DNA of 23,922 nucleotides from Tieghemiomyces parasiticus (taxonomy: Eukaryota; Kickxellomycota; Dimargaritomycetes; Dimargaritales; Dimargaritaceae), in NCBI GenBank assembly GCA_027575765.1, contig JANBPT010000759.1:1-23922 (forward strand), in the 5' to 3' direction. Shown here piece after piece: positions 1 to 10,362 of the stretch. Within the stretch, counting starts at the first letter, position 1, and every line of letters starts with the position of its first letter. The translations under genes were made by a program, and so were the position numbers. The notes under the pieces are model-generated. The model was given only the letters and a program-made list of their open reading frames with translations, did no database searches and was not told where the DNA came from.

Positions 1-103
1 GACCGCCAAGCAGGCCACGGCTGGCATCAAGCGTAAGAATAGGGGTAAAGATACCCCGCAGCAGAACTCCAAGCGTACTGTTCGAAAGCCGGTCACTTCA
101 TAG
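1..103 (+). CDS. 3' end of a lysine/arginine-rich protein (partial)
   Basis: Reading from base 2, 33 codons run open to a TAG at 101-103. The tail is strongly basic and polar, with motifs such as IKRKNRGKD and SKRTVRKP, as in the C-termini of nucleolar or chromatin proteins. No domain is visible and the start lies outside the window, so no function is given. A second plus-strand frame is also open here. The basic, AAG-using frame was preferred because it matches the coding style of the other genes in the window. Confidence 0.5.
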   Translation, partial: TAKQATAGIKRKNRGKDTPQQNSKRTVRKPVTS

Positions 104-1642
104 CTGACTGGGTAGCTGGGGGAGAGGGTTGATGATCGAGACTGTGTCATTCTTTATTCAAGCAAGGTAGATCATTAAAGTAATGCAATTCCTGTCGAGC
201 CACATTCTAGATTACGTAAATGGTTGTGCAGTGCCCGTTTCTCAGTTCGTTTCGAATTAGGGATAGTTGGTGTGTGGGGCATAGCGGCAAAACCAGCGAC
301 TCGGCAATTCATTTGATCTACTATGTAATCGTAAGGGCGGCGTTTTTTTTTATATGGAGAAGCTGTATAACGGGAGAAGGGCCTCTACCTCCAACCAATC
401 CTCTCTAATGAATCGTATAAAAAAATAGTGGCAGAAGGAAGCAACACCCGAGTCCATATATTGTTTCACTTGAACCCCTCCCCGTCCTCTCCCTCCTAGT
501 TCCCCACTATGCAATGCCAGCACCTTTCTCTCCATTATTTCTACCTCTGGGACTCCTTCACCCACCGAAATCTAGCTGCAGCCAACACAGTTTGCATGAT
601 AGCCTTATCCTCCTGCATACCCCATCCCTCCTCTCCAACAGAGAGACCATACTGTAGGAGGTATTGGTAACTGAGGGGGGGGGGCTATCACATTAGGATA
701 ATATTGATAGTGGATGACCGTAAAGTAGAGTTTTGGAGTCTATCATTATCTGGACCTTATCTACCTATTTCAGTCCAAGTAGGTCCCCGTACTCACCTGC
801 AGTTGCACCACAGCCACTGCCCTTTGGGGCCAGTCCTGGTAGGCTTTTACGCTGGCCAATTGTCCTACCCTAATGTTATTATTATTTTCTATCTCCTCCT
901 CCTCGTCCTTGACTCCTGACCAACCACCATCGATTCCGCCGACTTGGTTGACCTGACGCAACACAGTTGTTCTTGGTGACCTATCAGCCCCCCACAATGT
1001 TAAATCGACGTGACTACCTAAATTTAGTCACTTTTTCTAAAGCATCGAATACTGGCCCGGTCACGTCCATTCGGCTGTGCACTATGTAAATACCTCGGCA
1101 GGGTGCGGTCTCGGCACCCAACGCCTCGTTTCAGAAGCCTCTCACCGCTCTCCACCCCCTCTCTTTCGTCAGCCATTTCTACTCCTTTGTCCCGTTCTTC
1201 CCCTTACTATCTCTCTCCATCCTCCCTTCATTCAGCATACTTCCTGCACCTTCTTGGAACGAGGACTATGGGTTGTGAATAGAGGCGCCGCGCCATGCGT
1301 CTATGAAAAAGTACCATTCAGGGTAGATTCGCCCTTCTGTTTCCTTATAAACGGACCAGGTCATCCCTTGTCACTGCTGGGGCAGAGCTTTCTCTCCTCC
1401 CTGATATGCAGCGCTCACAATTAACGTTTTTTTAAAAATCCCCCTCCGCTAACTAGTTGCCAAGGTCGTCACTTTAGTCTTCCGTGTACTGCTACCGCAT
1501 GTCTCCATTGCCCCCTGATCCTATTTCCACATCCACAGGCCGATAGTTCCACCGCGCGGGGTGATATACATCCGAGTGAAACCTCTGCCCGGTCGCACCT
1601 CCTCCATTTTAGCCTTTGGCTCTAGATTTCACGCTGCTTAGC
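104..1642. other. Spacer with likely promoter of the secreted-protein gene
   Basis: No gene is supported in these 1.5 kb. A G10 run lies at 675-684. From about 1135 to 1250 the plus strand is strongly pyrimidine-rich. A TATA-like TATAAA sits at 1346-1351, about 290 bp before the ATG at 1643. A second pyrimidine-rich stretch runs just before that ATG. Short ORFs on both strands here lack protein-like composition or a normal start. Confidence 0.4.
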
Positions 1643-2026
1643 ATGCTCCGTTCGCTCACCGTAGCACTCGTGGTGCTGGGTTGTCTGCTCAATACTACCT
1701 TTGGCATGGTAAGTCAAGTACCTTGCATTATTCGGTACGATATCAGAGTGCGAGACAAGGTTCCCCCCGACAGTCAACGAAGTAACAGACTAACAGCAAT
1801 GAGTCTAACCCCTCGAGCCTGCTCACTTACACTATGATCGTGTTCTTCCCCCCCCCGCACTCAGGACTGCGCTAGGCCGATTGCCACAAACATTGATGTC
1901 AAGACATGTCTCTTAATCGGCGGCGCGTGCTGCTCCATTCACCCGCGGGGGGTTTACGGGTTCTTCATCTATAAGGAACTCGCCAACTACCCATGTGAGT
2001 TCTGCCATAGCCACATACGAAACTAA
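1643..2026 (+). CDS. Small secreted cysteine-containing protein (3' end uncertain)
   Basis: Exon 1 (1643-1708) encodes a start followed by a classic signal peptide, with hydrophobic core LTVALVVLGCLL and a likely cleavage near TTFG. A GTAAGT donor at 1709 opens a 156 bp intron. That intron has CTAAC branch-like sites, a C9 pyrimidine tract and a CAG acceptor ending at 1864. Exon 2 continues in phase from 1865, beginning DCARPIATNIDVKTC. Read straight through, it stops with TAA at 2024-2026, giving 75 aa with six cysteines after the signal peptide. A strong GTGAGT donor at 1995-2000 may instead start a second intron. Acceptors at 2048, 2082 and 2087 would give different C-termini, ending near 2074, 2141 or about 2245. 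The family is not recognised. A secreted effector-like or wall-associated role is inference only. It converges on GET1. Confidence 0.55.
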
Positions 2027-2328
2027 GTCCGTCCACCCGACTGATCAGTACAACATTGGTGTGACTTGGTTTGATAATAAAGGCCAGATTTCGCCATTAT
2101 CGCAAGCATTGACAAAGGGCAACCCGATCATCTCCACTTAAACCTGTTAAAGGGACATAGCCAACCGGCTTGGATAAGGATGAGGTCTACTAGGAGGAAG
2201 AACCAAGCCAATATGGTCGGTATTTACAAAACAATATTTTACTAATTAAAATGTTCGGGATATCTCGCCCCGGCAGCTTTTGGTATGCTAAGGAGAGCAG
2301 AGTCGGTTTGGGCAAGGAAAGAATGTAT

Positions 2329-3543
2329 TTAGCTACTCGTCGGAACATTGACAACTTTAACGGACTGGCGACCAACGTCAATGACCTGCCGCGCAATCCG
2401 ATGGCACACAAACATCCACACTGGGATGCTGACCGAGCCTATGGGGGTATTCAGTATGCGGGAGGGTGACCCAAGGAAGGGCGAAAGCATGACAAGGTAA
2501 GTTAGGTTTGTTGCCTAGCGTATTTACTCCGAGACGCCATTTGGGGTAATGTCCAAATGAAGAAGCGGGAGGGGGAGGGCCGCAACGCTCGTCCTCGAAG
2601 CTGCTAATCAACTAGAGTTATAGGTGTTACTTACCGGCCGGTGCGAGCGGAAAGGATAGAAACCACCCAATTGGGTTGAACCAGCGCGACGGAAGGAAGA
2701 ACACAGGGGCAGACCGGTACCAAAACACCACAAAGGTGCGGGATCCGTAGAGCAAAATGCGCAAGGCGATGGTCACTTTGATTTCAAAGGCCGACTTGGC
2801 AAACGCTGCATCGGAGGCTGTGCGTGATATTGAGCAACGAGGATAGATCAGATGGAATGTTGATAATTAGCAGTCACGGTCGAATAAGAGGCGAGGTGAA
2901 ATACTGTGCAGCGTTCACGGCAAACGGATGTGGACGTATGATCCTCTTACTCTGCGCGTCGTAGGCGGCCATGTCCTTGTCCAACCGCCGCTTAATCTTG
3001 GCCCATTTGGCGAATTCGTCCTGCAACATGTGATACATTCCGGTTGGGCGGCATAATGGTGTGCGGTTAGCTCGGCGGAATTTGTGGTGTGTAGTCTCGC
3101 AGCTGGGCCGGCATTAGATCAGGGGGAGTGGCGACCCTCACCCTCAGGACGCCATCCTCGCCGACTTACCTGGGCTGTGGTCTGGCGGAGTTCCTTCTGG
3201 AGTCGGATAATGTCCTGCTTTAGTGTCTGCTGGGCGCGGACCTCCTTGCTAAAGCGGGACTGACGGTACAGGTGCCATAGCTATGGCAGAGAAAGTGGGT
3301 TGTGCGCGGAAGGTGTGTGTATGTGAAGGCGGTGGTCGAGCTGGCATGGGTTAGCAGCGGCATGTGAATAGGTTTCTAAAGAAAACAGGGATAGTCGCTG
3401 GTGACTAGTCATGGGTCATGAATGGCATCACTAGGGTCCCTTAGCATTCCTCCGCTTACCTGCGTGACCAAATTTGAATAGCCGATGCTATGGCATAGCT
3501 CCGTCACAAACGACAGAGCGAGAATGAAGAGCAGCAGGTACAT
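2329..3543 (-). CDS. GET1: Get1/WRB, ER receptor subunit for tail-anchored protein insertion
   Basis: Five exons join in phase: 3543-3460, 3280-3170, 3020-2951, 2817-2635 and 2438-2329, giving 185 aa, the usual Get1/WRB length. All introns (179, 149, 133 and 196 bp) have GTAAG donors and AG acceptors. Seen: an N-terminal hydrophobic segment (about 2-22, MYLLLFILALSFVTEL); a charged coiled coil (about 33-88) including the family hallmark DEFAKWAKIKRRLDK at 66-80; a second membrane segment (about 102-124); the signature LPSRWFNPIGWFLSFPLAP (130-148); and a last segment around SVSIPVWMFVCHR (151-163). Known of the family: Get1 pairs with Get2/CAML in the ER membrane. Its coiled coil opens the Get3 ATPase so that a tail-anchored client is released and inserted. 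The start is the only ATG that precedes the first membrane segment. The fit is very strong. Confidence 0.93.
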
Positions 3544-3935
3544 GGGCGTGAGCAAAGAAAATGAGGAACCCGTAATCAACTAGGCAGGGTCAAGTGATGG
3601 GCGTACCAAGGCGAATGGCGACGGCCCAAGTCTGTGGTCAAGGTAGTTTCTACGAGAAGGCTAAGCTAACGGATTGAGAGGGACGATGAGGACCCGAATT
3701 CAGACTGTGCGGAGCATCGCTACCGAGAATAATGTAGGGGTGGTGGACGAGCCCGCTGACTCTCCTCTCTCCGTGTTCCTTGCCTTTCCTTCCTTCTTTG
3801 CAGTCCGAGCCCTCGCACTTCTCGCCACATTACTGACCGTTGGAACCCAGACGAAGGCAGGAGGACTGGTGCAGAGGTGGTGGTGAATGAACACACAAGC
3901 CTAACCACAGCCACCGATAGACTTGGTAATCCTTC

Positions 3936-3943
3936 TCACGTGA
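3936..3943. promoter_or_regulatory. TCACGTGA palindrome (CACGTG E-box)
   Basis: A perfect 8-bp palindrome with a CACGTG core lies about 390 bp upstream of the GET1 start. CACGTG is the core site of fungal bHLH factors of the Cbf1/Pho4 type. The same 8-mer occurs in the carrier/EMG1 promoter. Function is inferred from the motif only. Confidence 0.35.
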
Positions 3944-4001
3944 CTTATTAGATGACAAGCTTGGCGGAAGTAAAGGACCTTCTTCCTAACAAGAACCTAG
4001 T

Positions 4002-4053
4002 GGGGGGGGGGTGCTCCCTTCTGGACCCGGAGAAGGGAAGGGGGGGGGGGCGG
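4002..4053 (+). other. G-run cluster, possible quadruplex-forming sequence
   Basis: Within about 50 bases the plus strand carries a G10 run (4002-4011), a GGG triplet near 4034 and a G11 run (4040-4050) followed by CGG. This gives enough G-tracts for an intramolecular G-quadruplex. It lies upstream of GET1, where the C-rich strand is the GET1 sense strand. Such long homopolymers are also error-prone in sequencing. Confidence 0.35.
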
Positions 4054-4885
4054 CGATGAAATCCAATGGCAGGCCTTTCGGTTCGCTTATGTCCAGGGGT
4101 GAGAACCGCGATTCTTGATAAGGTCAGCCGGTAGTACACATGGCACAGGTAAATACAACGAAGTGGCCGGTGAGGGGCAGCCACCAACCCCTGTTATGTG
4201 GCAGTTCTTCTTCTTAGTTATGGTGGAGGGGGAGTGCTTAACTCCCCTGATGCTACAGCTGGCCCCCCCCCGCCCGAGTACCTTGACATCATGGAGGGAG
4301 AGGTACTTTACGTTTCGGATCGACAGGATCGACACAGGTATTGGTTACAGAGGCAAGGTCAGAAATTCGTTATCCTGGATTTATGTTGGGGATATAAAAT
4401 GTATATAAAGTATTTATTGATGACTGCCCGGACGGGTATATGCTAGCGTAAATGTGCAAAGTAAATAATATGACAATGGGCGGCCAGGCCGATGCAAGCG
4501 CCAGGTGGCGCAAGGAGAGACGGTTAGAACGCAGAGGACTCCTAAAAACAAACTATTCAATTGGGGAGAAAAACGAAGTGACAGGATCCTGAGCGCGCTC
4601 AAAGGGGCTAACTGGTTACTATCGTTCATTGACGAAAATTGAGCCAGATGGATAATCAAAAGGGGGAGTGTGGGTAAGGGGAAGTGAATAGGGCAGACCA
4701 CCATGGTGTAGGCGTTAATATACTATACTGACGTGGCCTGCCCATTCCTCCGTTAACGTCTCGACACCAGGAGACTTGAGTGGGTACGAAGTACTGCACC
4801 AGCCTTGGGGTAGGATGGCCATCAAGTAGGACTCTCGTTACCAGAACGGCGTGCGACTTGGCGAGGGGCAGGGCGACCTCGAAAA

Positions 4886-5032
4886 TTAAGCACGGCGGTC
4901 GGTCCAGGTAACGTCGTCTTTGCGAGCAACCCGGCCGTAGGCACGGCGCTCCATCGGCTGGGCCACGGCGAGGGACAGGGTCACGAGCAGGATGGCGACC
5001 AGAAGCAGAGGGGTGACGGTAAAACGGGCCAT
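4886..5032 (-). CDS. 48-aa putative secreted peptide with dibasic sites
   Basis: A single exon runs from an ATG in a strong Kozak context (TTCCACCATGG) to TAA at 4888-4886. Residues 1-24 are a textbook signal peptide (core PLLLVAILLVTLSLAVA, with small residues at -3/-1). That leaves a mature peptide of about 24 residues, QPMERRAYGRVARKDDVTW and a short tail. It carries basic pairs RR (29-30), RK (37-38) and RR (46-47), the type of site cut by Kex2-like proteases. Codons are GC-rich and C/G-ending, like the certain genes. No family is recognised. A longer ORF in another frame overlaps it but has no ATG and only a pyrimidine-driven composition. A role as a secreted peptide or effector is inference. 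A missed downstream intron could lengthen it. Confidence 0.55.
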   Translation of the reverse strand: MARFTVTPLLLVAILLVTLSLAVAQPMERRAYGRVARKDDVTWTDRRA

Positions 5033-5264
5033 GGTGGAAGTCGACGGTGGACTGGAGCTGAAAAGGGCGGCGGTAGGCTAGGTCTCCAAAGAGTAGGTGG
5101 CAATATATGGCTGCCGAATGGACTAGGGAGGGTACGGTAGCGTTAACAAGTGCGGTGGGTAGGCAAAATATCAATGAGTAAGAGCGGAGAAACTGGAAAA
5201 GAATGATCGCCCGGATTGGACCTGAGCGCAACCGAGTTCTGGGAGGCGAAGGGAGGGTCGAAGA

Positions 5265-5270
5265 TTTATA
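5265..5270 (-). promoter_or_regulatory. Candidate TATA box for the 48-aa peptide gene
   Basis: TATAAA reads on the minus strand about 235 bp upstream of the ATG at 5032. The intervening leader is pyrimidine-rich on the sense strand, as in the leaders of TOM7 and EMG1. A second TATAAAA-like site lies on the same strand near 5604-5610. Assignment is by motif and position only. Confidence 0.3.
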
Positions 5271-8200
5271 CCGAAAAAGGAGTCCGCGGGAGGAATGGGT
5301 AGGAGCCGCGTGGTGTTCCAGAGGAGGTAGGGGCAGGTTGGGCCAGGCAAAGAACGACAGAGGCGGTAGGGGAGGGGGGAATGCGGGTGGTGGCCTACTG
5401 ATTGAGTCGTGCAGCACGGCGGACGGGCTGGGATGGGGTTTAAATGCGCAAGTTTGACGAGTCAGGGGATGGGGGTGGGAAGCGACGGCTGTGGCGGGTA
5501 GATGGGAAGGAATTAGACGGGGTTGCGTTGGCGGGCTGGGCTGGGTCGGTTGGTCAGGGTTGTAGGGTGTGTAGGTGGTGGTAGGGCGCGGAGTCCGGAC
5601 GGGGTTTTATAGGGTTGGCCAGGGCCGGCTGTTCCGCTCGTGTCACAATGCCCAGTCAACAGCGGCCTGCATGGTGCGGCAAGGTTTAGAAGACGGGGAC
5701 GAGCGTAGGCATTGGGCCAGGTGTACGGGTGAGGTAAGCGGTGAATGGGCAACAGGGTGGTGGGCCCAAGGTAAGGGGTCGACAGGAAGGGGTGAAGGCG
5801 GATGCGGCACGGCGAGCGGCTTGACTAGGGAGTGTTGCATGTGCGCCTGAGATGGAAGGTGGACGAAACGCTGGAAACCAGACCACAGAGGTCGTCGGTG
5901 GCTGCAGCTAACAGTTACGCCTTCACTGGTGTCCTAGTTCATAGGCAGCATACCTTGGTACCCCCCCGCGGCCCCGTCGAGCGTGCATGTCGAGTCAGGC
6001 TCCCCTGCGTCATCTCAAATAAAACCCCCAGCGTTGTCACCAAAACGGCAGATTTAGCATACCAGTGTCCTCCCCCCTCTGCGTACTCCGCTCTTCGGCG
6101 GTGCCGCGAGGGACCAATACGCAGACTAGCCGCTGCAGAAGTCGGGGTGCCGATTTGATACCAAGATGTTGCAGTAACAGCGAATATAGGGTCAATAGCA
6201 TATTTCTAAACGGAATGAAACATGCTGTGGCTGCAGAGACATACAGAAGGTGCGAAACATCACCGACCCCTCCCATAGGCCTCAGTCCATCGTATAGTGG
6301 TGCTCGACTCAGCAACCCGGCCCCCCCAATCGCGTCTAATGCTTTCTGCCGTGGAATGCGTGTAGCAAAACACGTTGGACGAGCTACGTGGGGAAACATT
6401 CAGTATAGATGGAACATCACCCGGGCACGAAAGCGGGTGGGCGGACCAGGTGGAGGAGGGCATCCTGTGCAAGTGCACCGGGAAAAATTCTGGCCGCGCA
6501 AAGTCGATTTTTTCGGGCAGGTAAAACTTGCCGAATTACCTGATTGTAAGGGGCAGCCTAACCCCCTAGTTGAGGTATTCGCCAAGGGTTGTGGGGTTGA
6601 CGGATATTTACCTGGTCAGGAGTCCGCCACAGGTTCCTGAGGGTTCGGTGATGTCAGTCAAGAATCTCTCGGGCTCAGGGTCACGACTTGTAAATTGTTA
6701 ATACCATTCTGCGGAGATAGATCCCCGGCGGACTTTCGTGAATTGAAGGATACCCACCCGAGGATTTAGCCGGAACGTGAACGACCCCAGCCTTGGTTTA
6801 AACTGGCGTTCTGGATAAAGTCGTCATCAAACCATCCTTCTCTCCCCTCAACGATTGCGGGCCCCTTTCAGACAAACTACTGAATACAAAGTGGATAGGG
6901 TGGCGTTCTGGACCTAAACAGTGTGTATTTTTAGGTCCCGTCTGGTCCACATATCTACATGTGTAGCTCGCCTGCTTCCTTTACCCCCCCCTCATTGAGC
7001 CGATCCACCCTGGGCACCCAGCGGATTACCATTTCTGTCCGATCTGGGCACTACTCAGTGCACACTGTAGAACCAACAACCAGATCCTTTACCCTGGACC
7101 TACTACGCCACAAGATGCGTTTATGCCTCCCCCCTTAGTCTCAGCATTCCCCAAGTAGATGCCGATTTTTGCTAGCATGCATAGCTGCAGGTAACCCGCT
7201 CTTTCCTCGGGGGTCGAGTCGGCTAAGCGTACTGACTCGCTGGATACACCCTTGTTGACGGAGTCAGGTTGGAGTGACAAACGTCTTTGTTGGAAATTAG
7301 GCGTTTCCGTATCGAATAGGACAATTCCAATTTAAGCAGCGTCGTGACAACGCCATGTAGGTATTAATCGTGATACCATTAAGGCCACTAGAGTCATCCG
7401 CAACGAGTTACGGGTGGCACCGAGCGGGCACGTTCGGCTTCGTTTATCAACAGGCGGTGGTGGTAAGCGGACCCAGTCGGTGAAGAGGTCAGGGGAGGAC
7501 GTTTGTCAGCCGCCATGCATTTCCCAAGAATTCTGGACGGCTGTCTTCCTAGCCCACACCTTGTGTCATCGCATGGAAAGGGGGGACGTAGAGGCGGTGG
7601 CGTAATAGTAGGGGTAACCCAAAAATGGTAACCCGTTGCTATCCGTCCCCTGATGAAAACCGCTGATCATGCTCCAAAAGGAATAGCCCATTACATTTCC
7701 TTGGAGTCACTAATATTCCCTAATTTGTCAAGCATACCAGTGGTACACTGGACAGGGGAAACGATGGGCGGGGGGGAAGCTATATGGGTTAAGGCAATCC
7801 GGATCGCCCGCTTACCTGTTTCAATATCAGAAAGTATCGCATTGTAATTCCACTTTAATGTTTTCACTCCGGGGGGTTGAACGCAGGTCGCAAGGCAACA
7901 TCGGTTGGCCAATCCTATCAGGGGCCTTGTCTTGAGTCAGGGGTTGTTATGGTGCCTATAGAATCTCAATGGTCGTGTGCCTCATCAAACTACAGATGAG
8001 GGATGTTCGTCTCCCCTGGCTTGCCCCTCACATATCACTCGGCAGCGACAACTGGACACGAAAGGCCATCCTAATACGGCTGGCCGCTGCGTCCCCCTAT
8101 CGTCCCCAAGTATCGCTCACCATAATATGCTACCCCTTGCGGGGTGGGACTTTATTTTACTATTCGTAGTTTAGATTCAGAATTGCTTAGTGGTGCGGTT

Positions 8201-9359
8201 TACACCATGCCAATAATCCGCCTATGGCCCCTGGGCGGAAACCAACACTCTCCTTCATCATTTTTGATCATCAGTGCTCGGCATATGTAGATTGTATTCT
8301 ACAATGATTTACCCGTATCCGTCAGCCCACTCTGCCTTAGGGGGAGATAGGGTTCGACTCAAAGCCGATTGATATATGCTTTTCGCTGGTTGGCGAGATA
8401 GAAGTTTTCTTCGAAAACAACGTTCTGTTGGTAGTGAGGCCTCGTCAAACCTCCGAATGGAGCGGGGCACCTGTGCTTTGCAACAATGAGGTTAAGCAGC
8501 CCCTCTCTACAGGTGACTACAGGCTTACGTGCACTCTTAGCCGTCGTGTTGAATTGGGTCTCAATAAAGGAAGCCAACCGAGGGCAGCCTTATATTGGAC
8601 GGCGTGTTAAGCAGGGTATCCCGCACCTTTTTCACTACATACAGTTTCCGGTAATAATAGACAATTTGTCAGACCAGCGAAGATAGGGACCTCCTTCTCC
8701 CTCATATTCACTGGCCGTGTCACTCAACCTAGGACGCCCACTATTACTCGGTTGCATGTGCAAAAAGAGTTGCTACGATCTCGAATGCCAGAGAAAAGGC
8801 AGATTTTTCGATGCAACGTTGACTGGTTGTTCACTATATCCTAGCCTTTTGTAGTATATTTAACCACAGGAAGACAACGAGGCATATCCGTTCGGTTCGA
8901 TTGTAATTAGAACCGTTGGGGAGCCATACGGCCATGGACTAGAAAAGCAAGGGGACAATAAAGGTTAGGGAAAGTGCAAATGTTCATAAGGTTGAATGTT
9001 GCCAGGAAGATGCAAGGCTAGGAACAAGCAAAGGATGGGTGTGGTGCCCTAAACTACTGATCCGATCAATTGTTACACTACCGCTCACCTTCTTTACCTA
9101 AGCTTCTTTCTTAATCTCTAGCCTTCTGTTCTTCATTCGATATTCCGTTACGGCGATGCCAACCTTCCTGAGCAGCTAGTTGACGTCTCCTCTACGACAG
9201 GTACCGTCACCTCTCGCCTCTTAGGGCTTTCCTTCCATCAGCCCTCTCCTTCTTTGCTGATGCAGTAGCTTGGTAGCTACCTTCTTATTCACTTAGGTGC
9301 CAGCCCCGCTTCGCACTATCATCCTTGGGTCCACCCCCTAACCTAATCTGTAGCTATTC

Positions 9360-9382
9360 CAAAGGATGCCAGGCATCCTTTG
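9360..9382. repeat. Perfect 11-bp inverted repeat around one base
   Basis: The arms CAAAGGATGCC (9360-9370) and GGCATCCTTTG (9372-9382) are exact reverse complements separated by a single A. This could be a dimeric factor site or chance. It is too tight for a normal hairpin loop unless the central pairs open. No gene is close by. Confidence 0.6.
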
Positions 9383-10334
9383 ATATGAAAGACTCCCTGG
9401 GTCGCTACTCAATAAACGATAGCCTATCACCCCCACACAACCGTTTTTCACCATTCTGCAGTTTGTTCGACTCGTCCTTTCAATTTATTAGGCTTTCGCT
9501 TGTTAGTCATTAGCTTTAGTTTCCTCTAGGCTAGCTTTCCCTAAGACAGTGGGTAAAAAAGTGCAAACGATAGGAAACGCGAGAGCAGTAAAGACAGGGA
9601 GGAAGGATACGAGGATGTGAAAGGTATGCAGGAGCGCTACAAACACTAAGCACTACATAAATGTGACGGACGAAATTCCAAGCTAAAACGGGTGGGAGAT
9701 ACTTGAGATGACATGTTTAAAATCCTCCGATAGGGCTTAGGTGAATGCCGGTAGTTTGGTCGATGCGGCTAAGTTTGTATAGGGTAATACACCGAGAGGA
9801 ATAAGCTACGAAGCGTGATACGGATGTAAAGGCATTTTGGTAGCAGCAAGGAAGACTGGCCATAATAGGTGCATAGCCAGGTATTGGGCGTTCAGCTAGT
9901 TATCGGAAATGACATGTTACATGTAGCGGGAGAGGTGGCTAACGTGGTTTATGGGCACCGCAGATGGATTAGCAACAATCTGACTGCCAAAGCGTCTTCC
10001 TCCTAGACCGGAGAAAAGGACTCTGGTGTCCGTAAGCCCCACAACTGCTTTGGCCTCCCCTATTGAACATAACTGACCAACCGCCAGGAACGGTGGGCAC
10101 GCAGCAGAAACGTTAAGACCACCTCGATGCCGCCACACTGTGTCCGTACCAATAGGTCATCCTGCCAGGGCCCGAGTAGCCAGGACTAGTGGTGGCTCCG
10201 CTCCCTTCCCCCACCTCCTTTTCTACTGATCGATCTGGGACTCTCTTAGACCCTGCAGATCGACTTCAGTCAGGTTGGTAATTGTTTACTATATCACGCT
10301 TCTCTGCGGACAGATACACGCCTTGATATCCCTT

Positions 10335-10362
10335 CCCTCTTTGTCCCTCTTTGTCCCTCTTT
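10335..10362 (+). repeat. Short tandem repeat, 10-bp unit, about 2.8 copies
   Basis: The unit CCCTCTTTGT occurs twice exactly and then a third time diverging after CCCTCTTT. It lies inside a pyrimidine-rich tract. This is a plain minisatellite-like repeat with no sign of function. Confidence 0.7.

Larger units (their letters stand above)
3544..4885. other. Spacer upstream of GET1, with G-runs and an E-box
   Basis: No gene is supported. The stretch holds a TCACGTGA palindrome (3936-3943), a cluster of long G-runs (4002-4053) and a C9 run (4263-4271). A 66-codon plus-strand ORF from 3686 to 3886 has one hydrophobic stretch, but that stretch comes from translating a pyrimidine-rich tract, so it is not called. 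The GET1 promoter should lie in the first few hundred bases above 3543. Confidence 0.35.

Noticed and set aside
3686..3886. 66-codon plus-strand ORF with one hydrophobic stretch
   Set aside because: The hydrophobic segment is the translation of a CT-rich tract upstream of GET1, and nothing else supports a gene.
4656..5417. 253-codon minus-strand frame
   Set aside because: It has no ATG at its start and is Pro/Ser/Leu-rich because the strand is pyrimidine-rich. It overlaps the 48-aa secreted peptide, whose frame has a Kozak start and a signal peptide.
6065..6640. 191-codon plus-strand frame
   Set aside because: It begins with GTG, with the first ATG at 6215. The translation shows no domain, periodicity or coding-like codon use, so it is within reach of chance.
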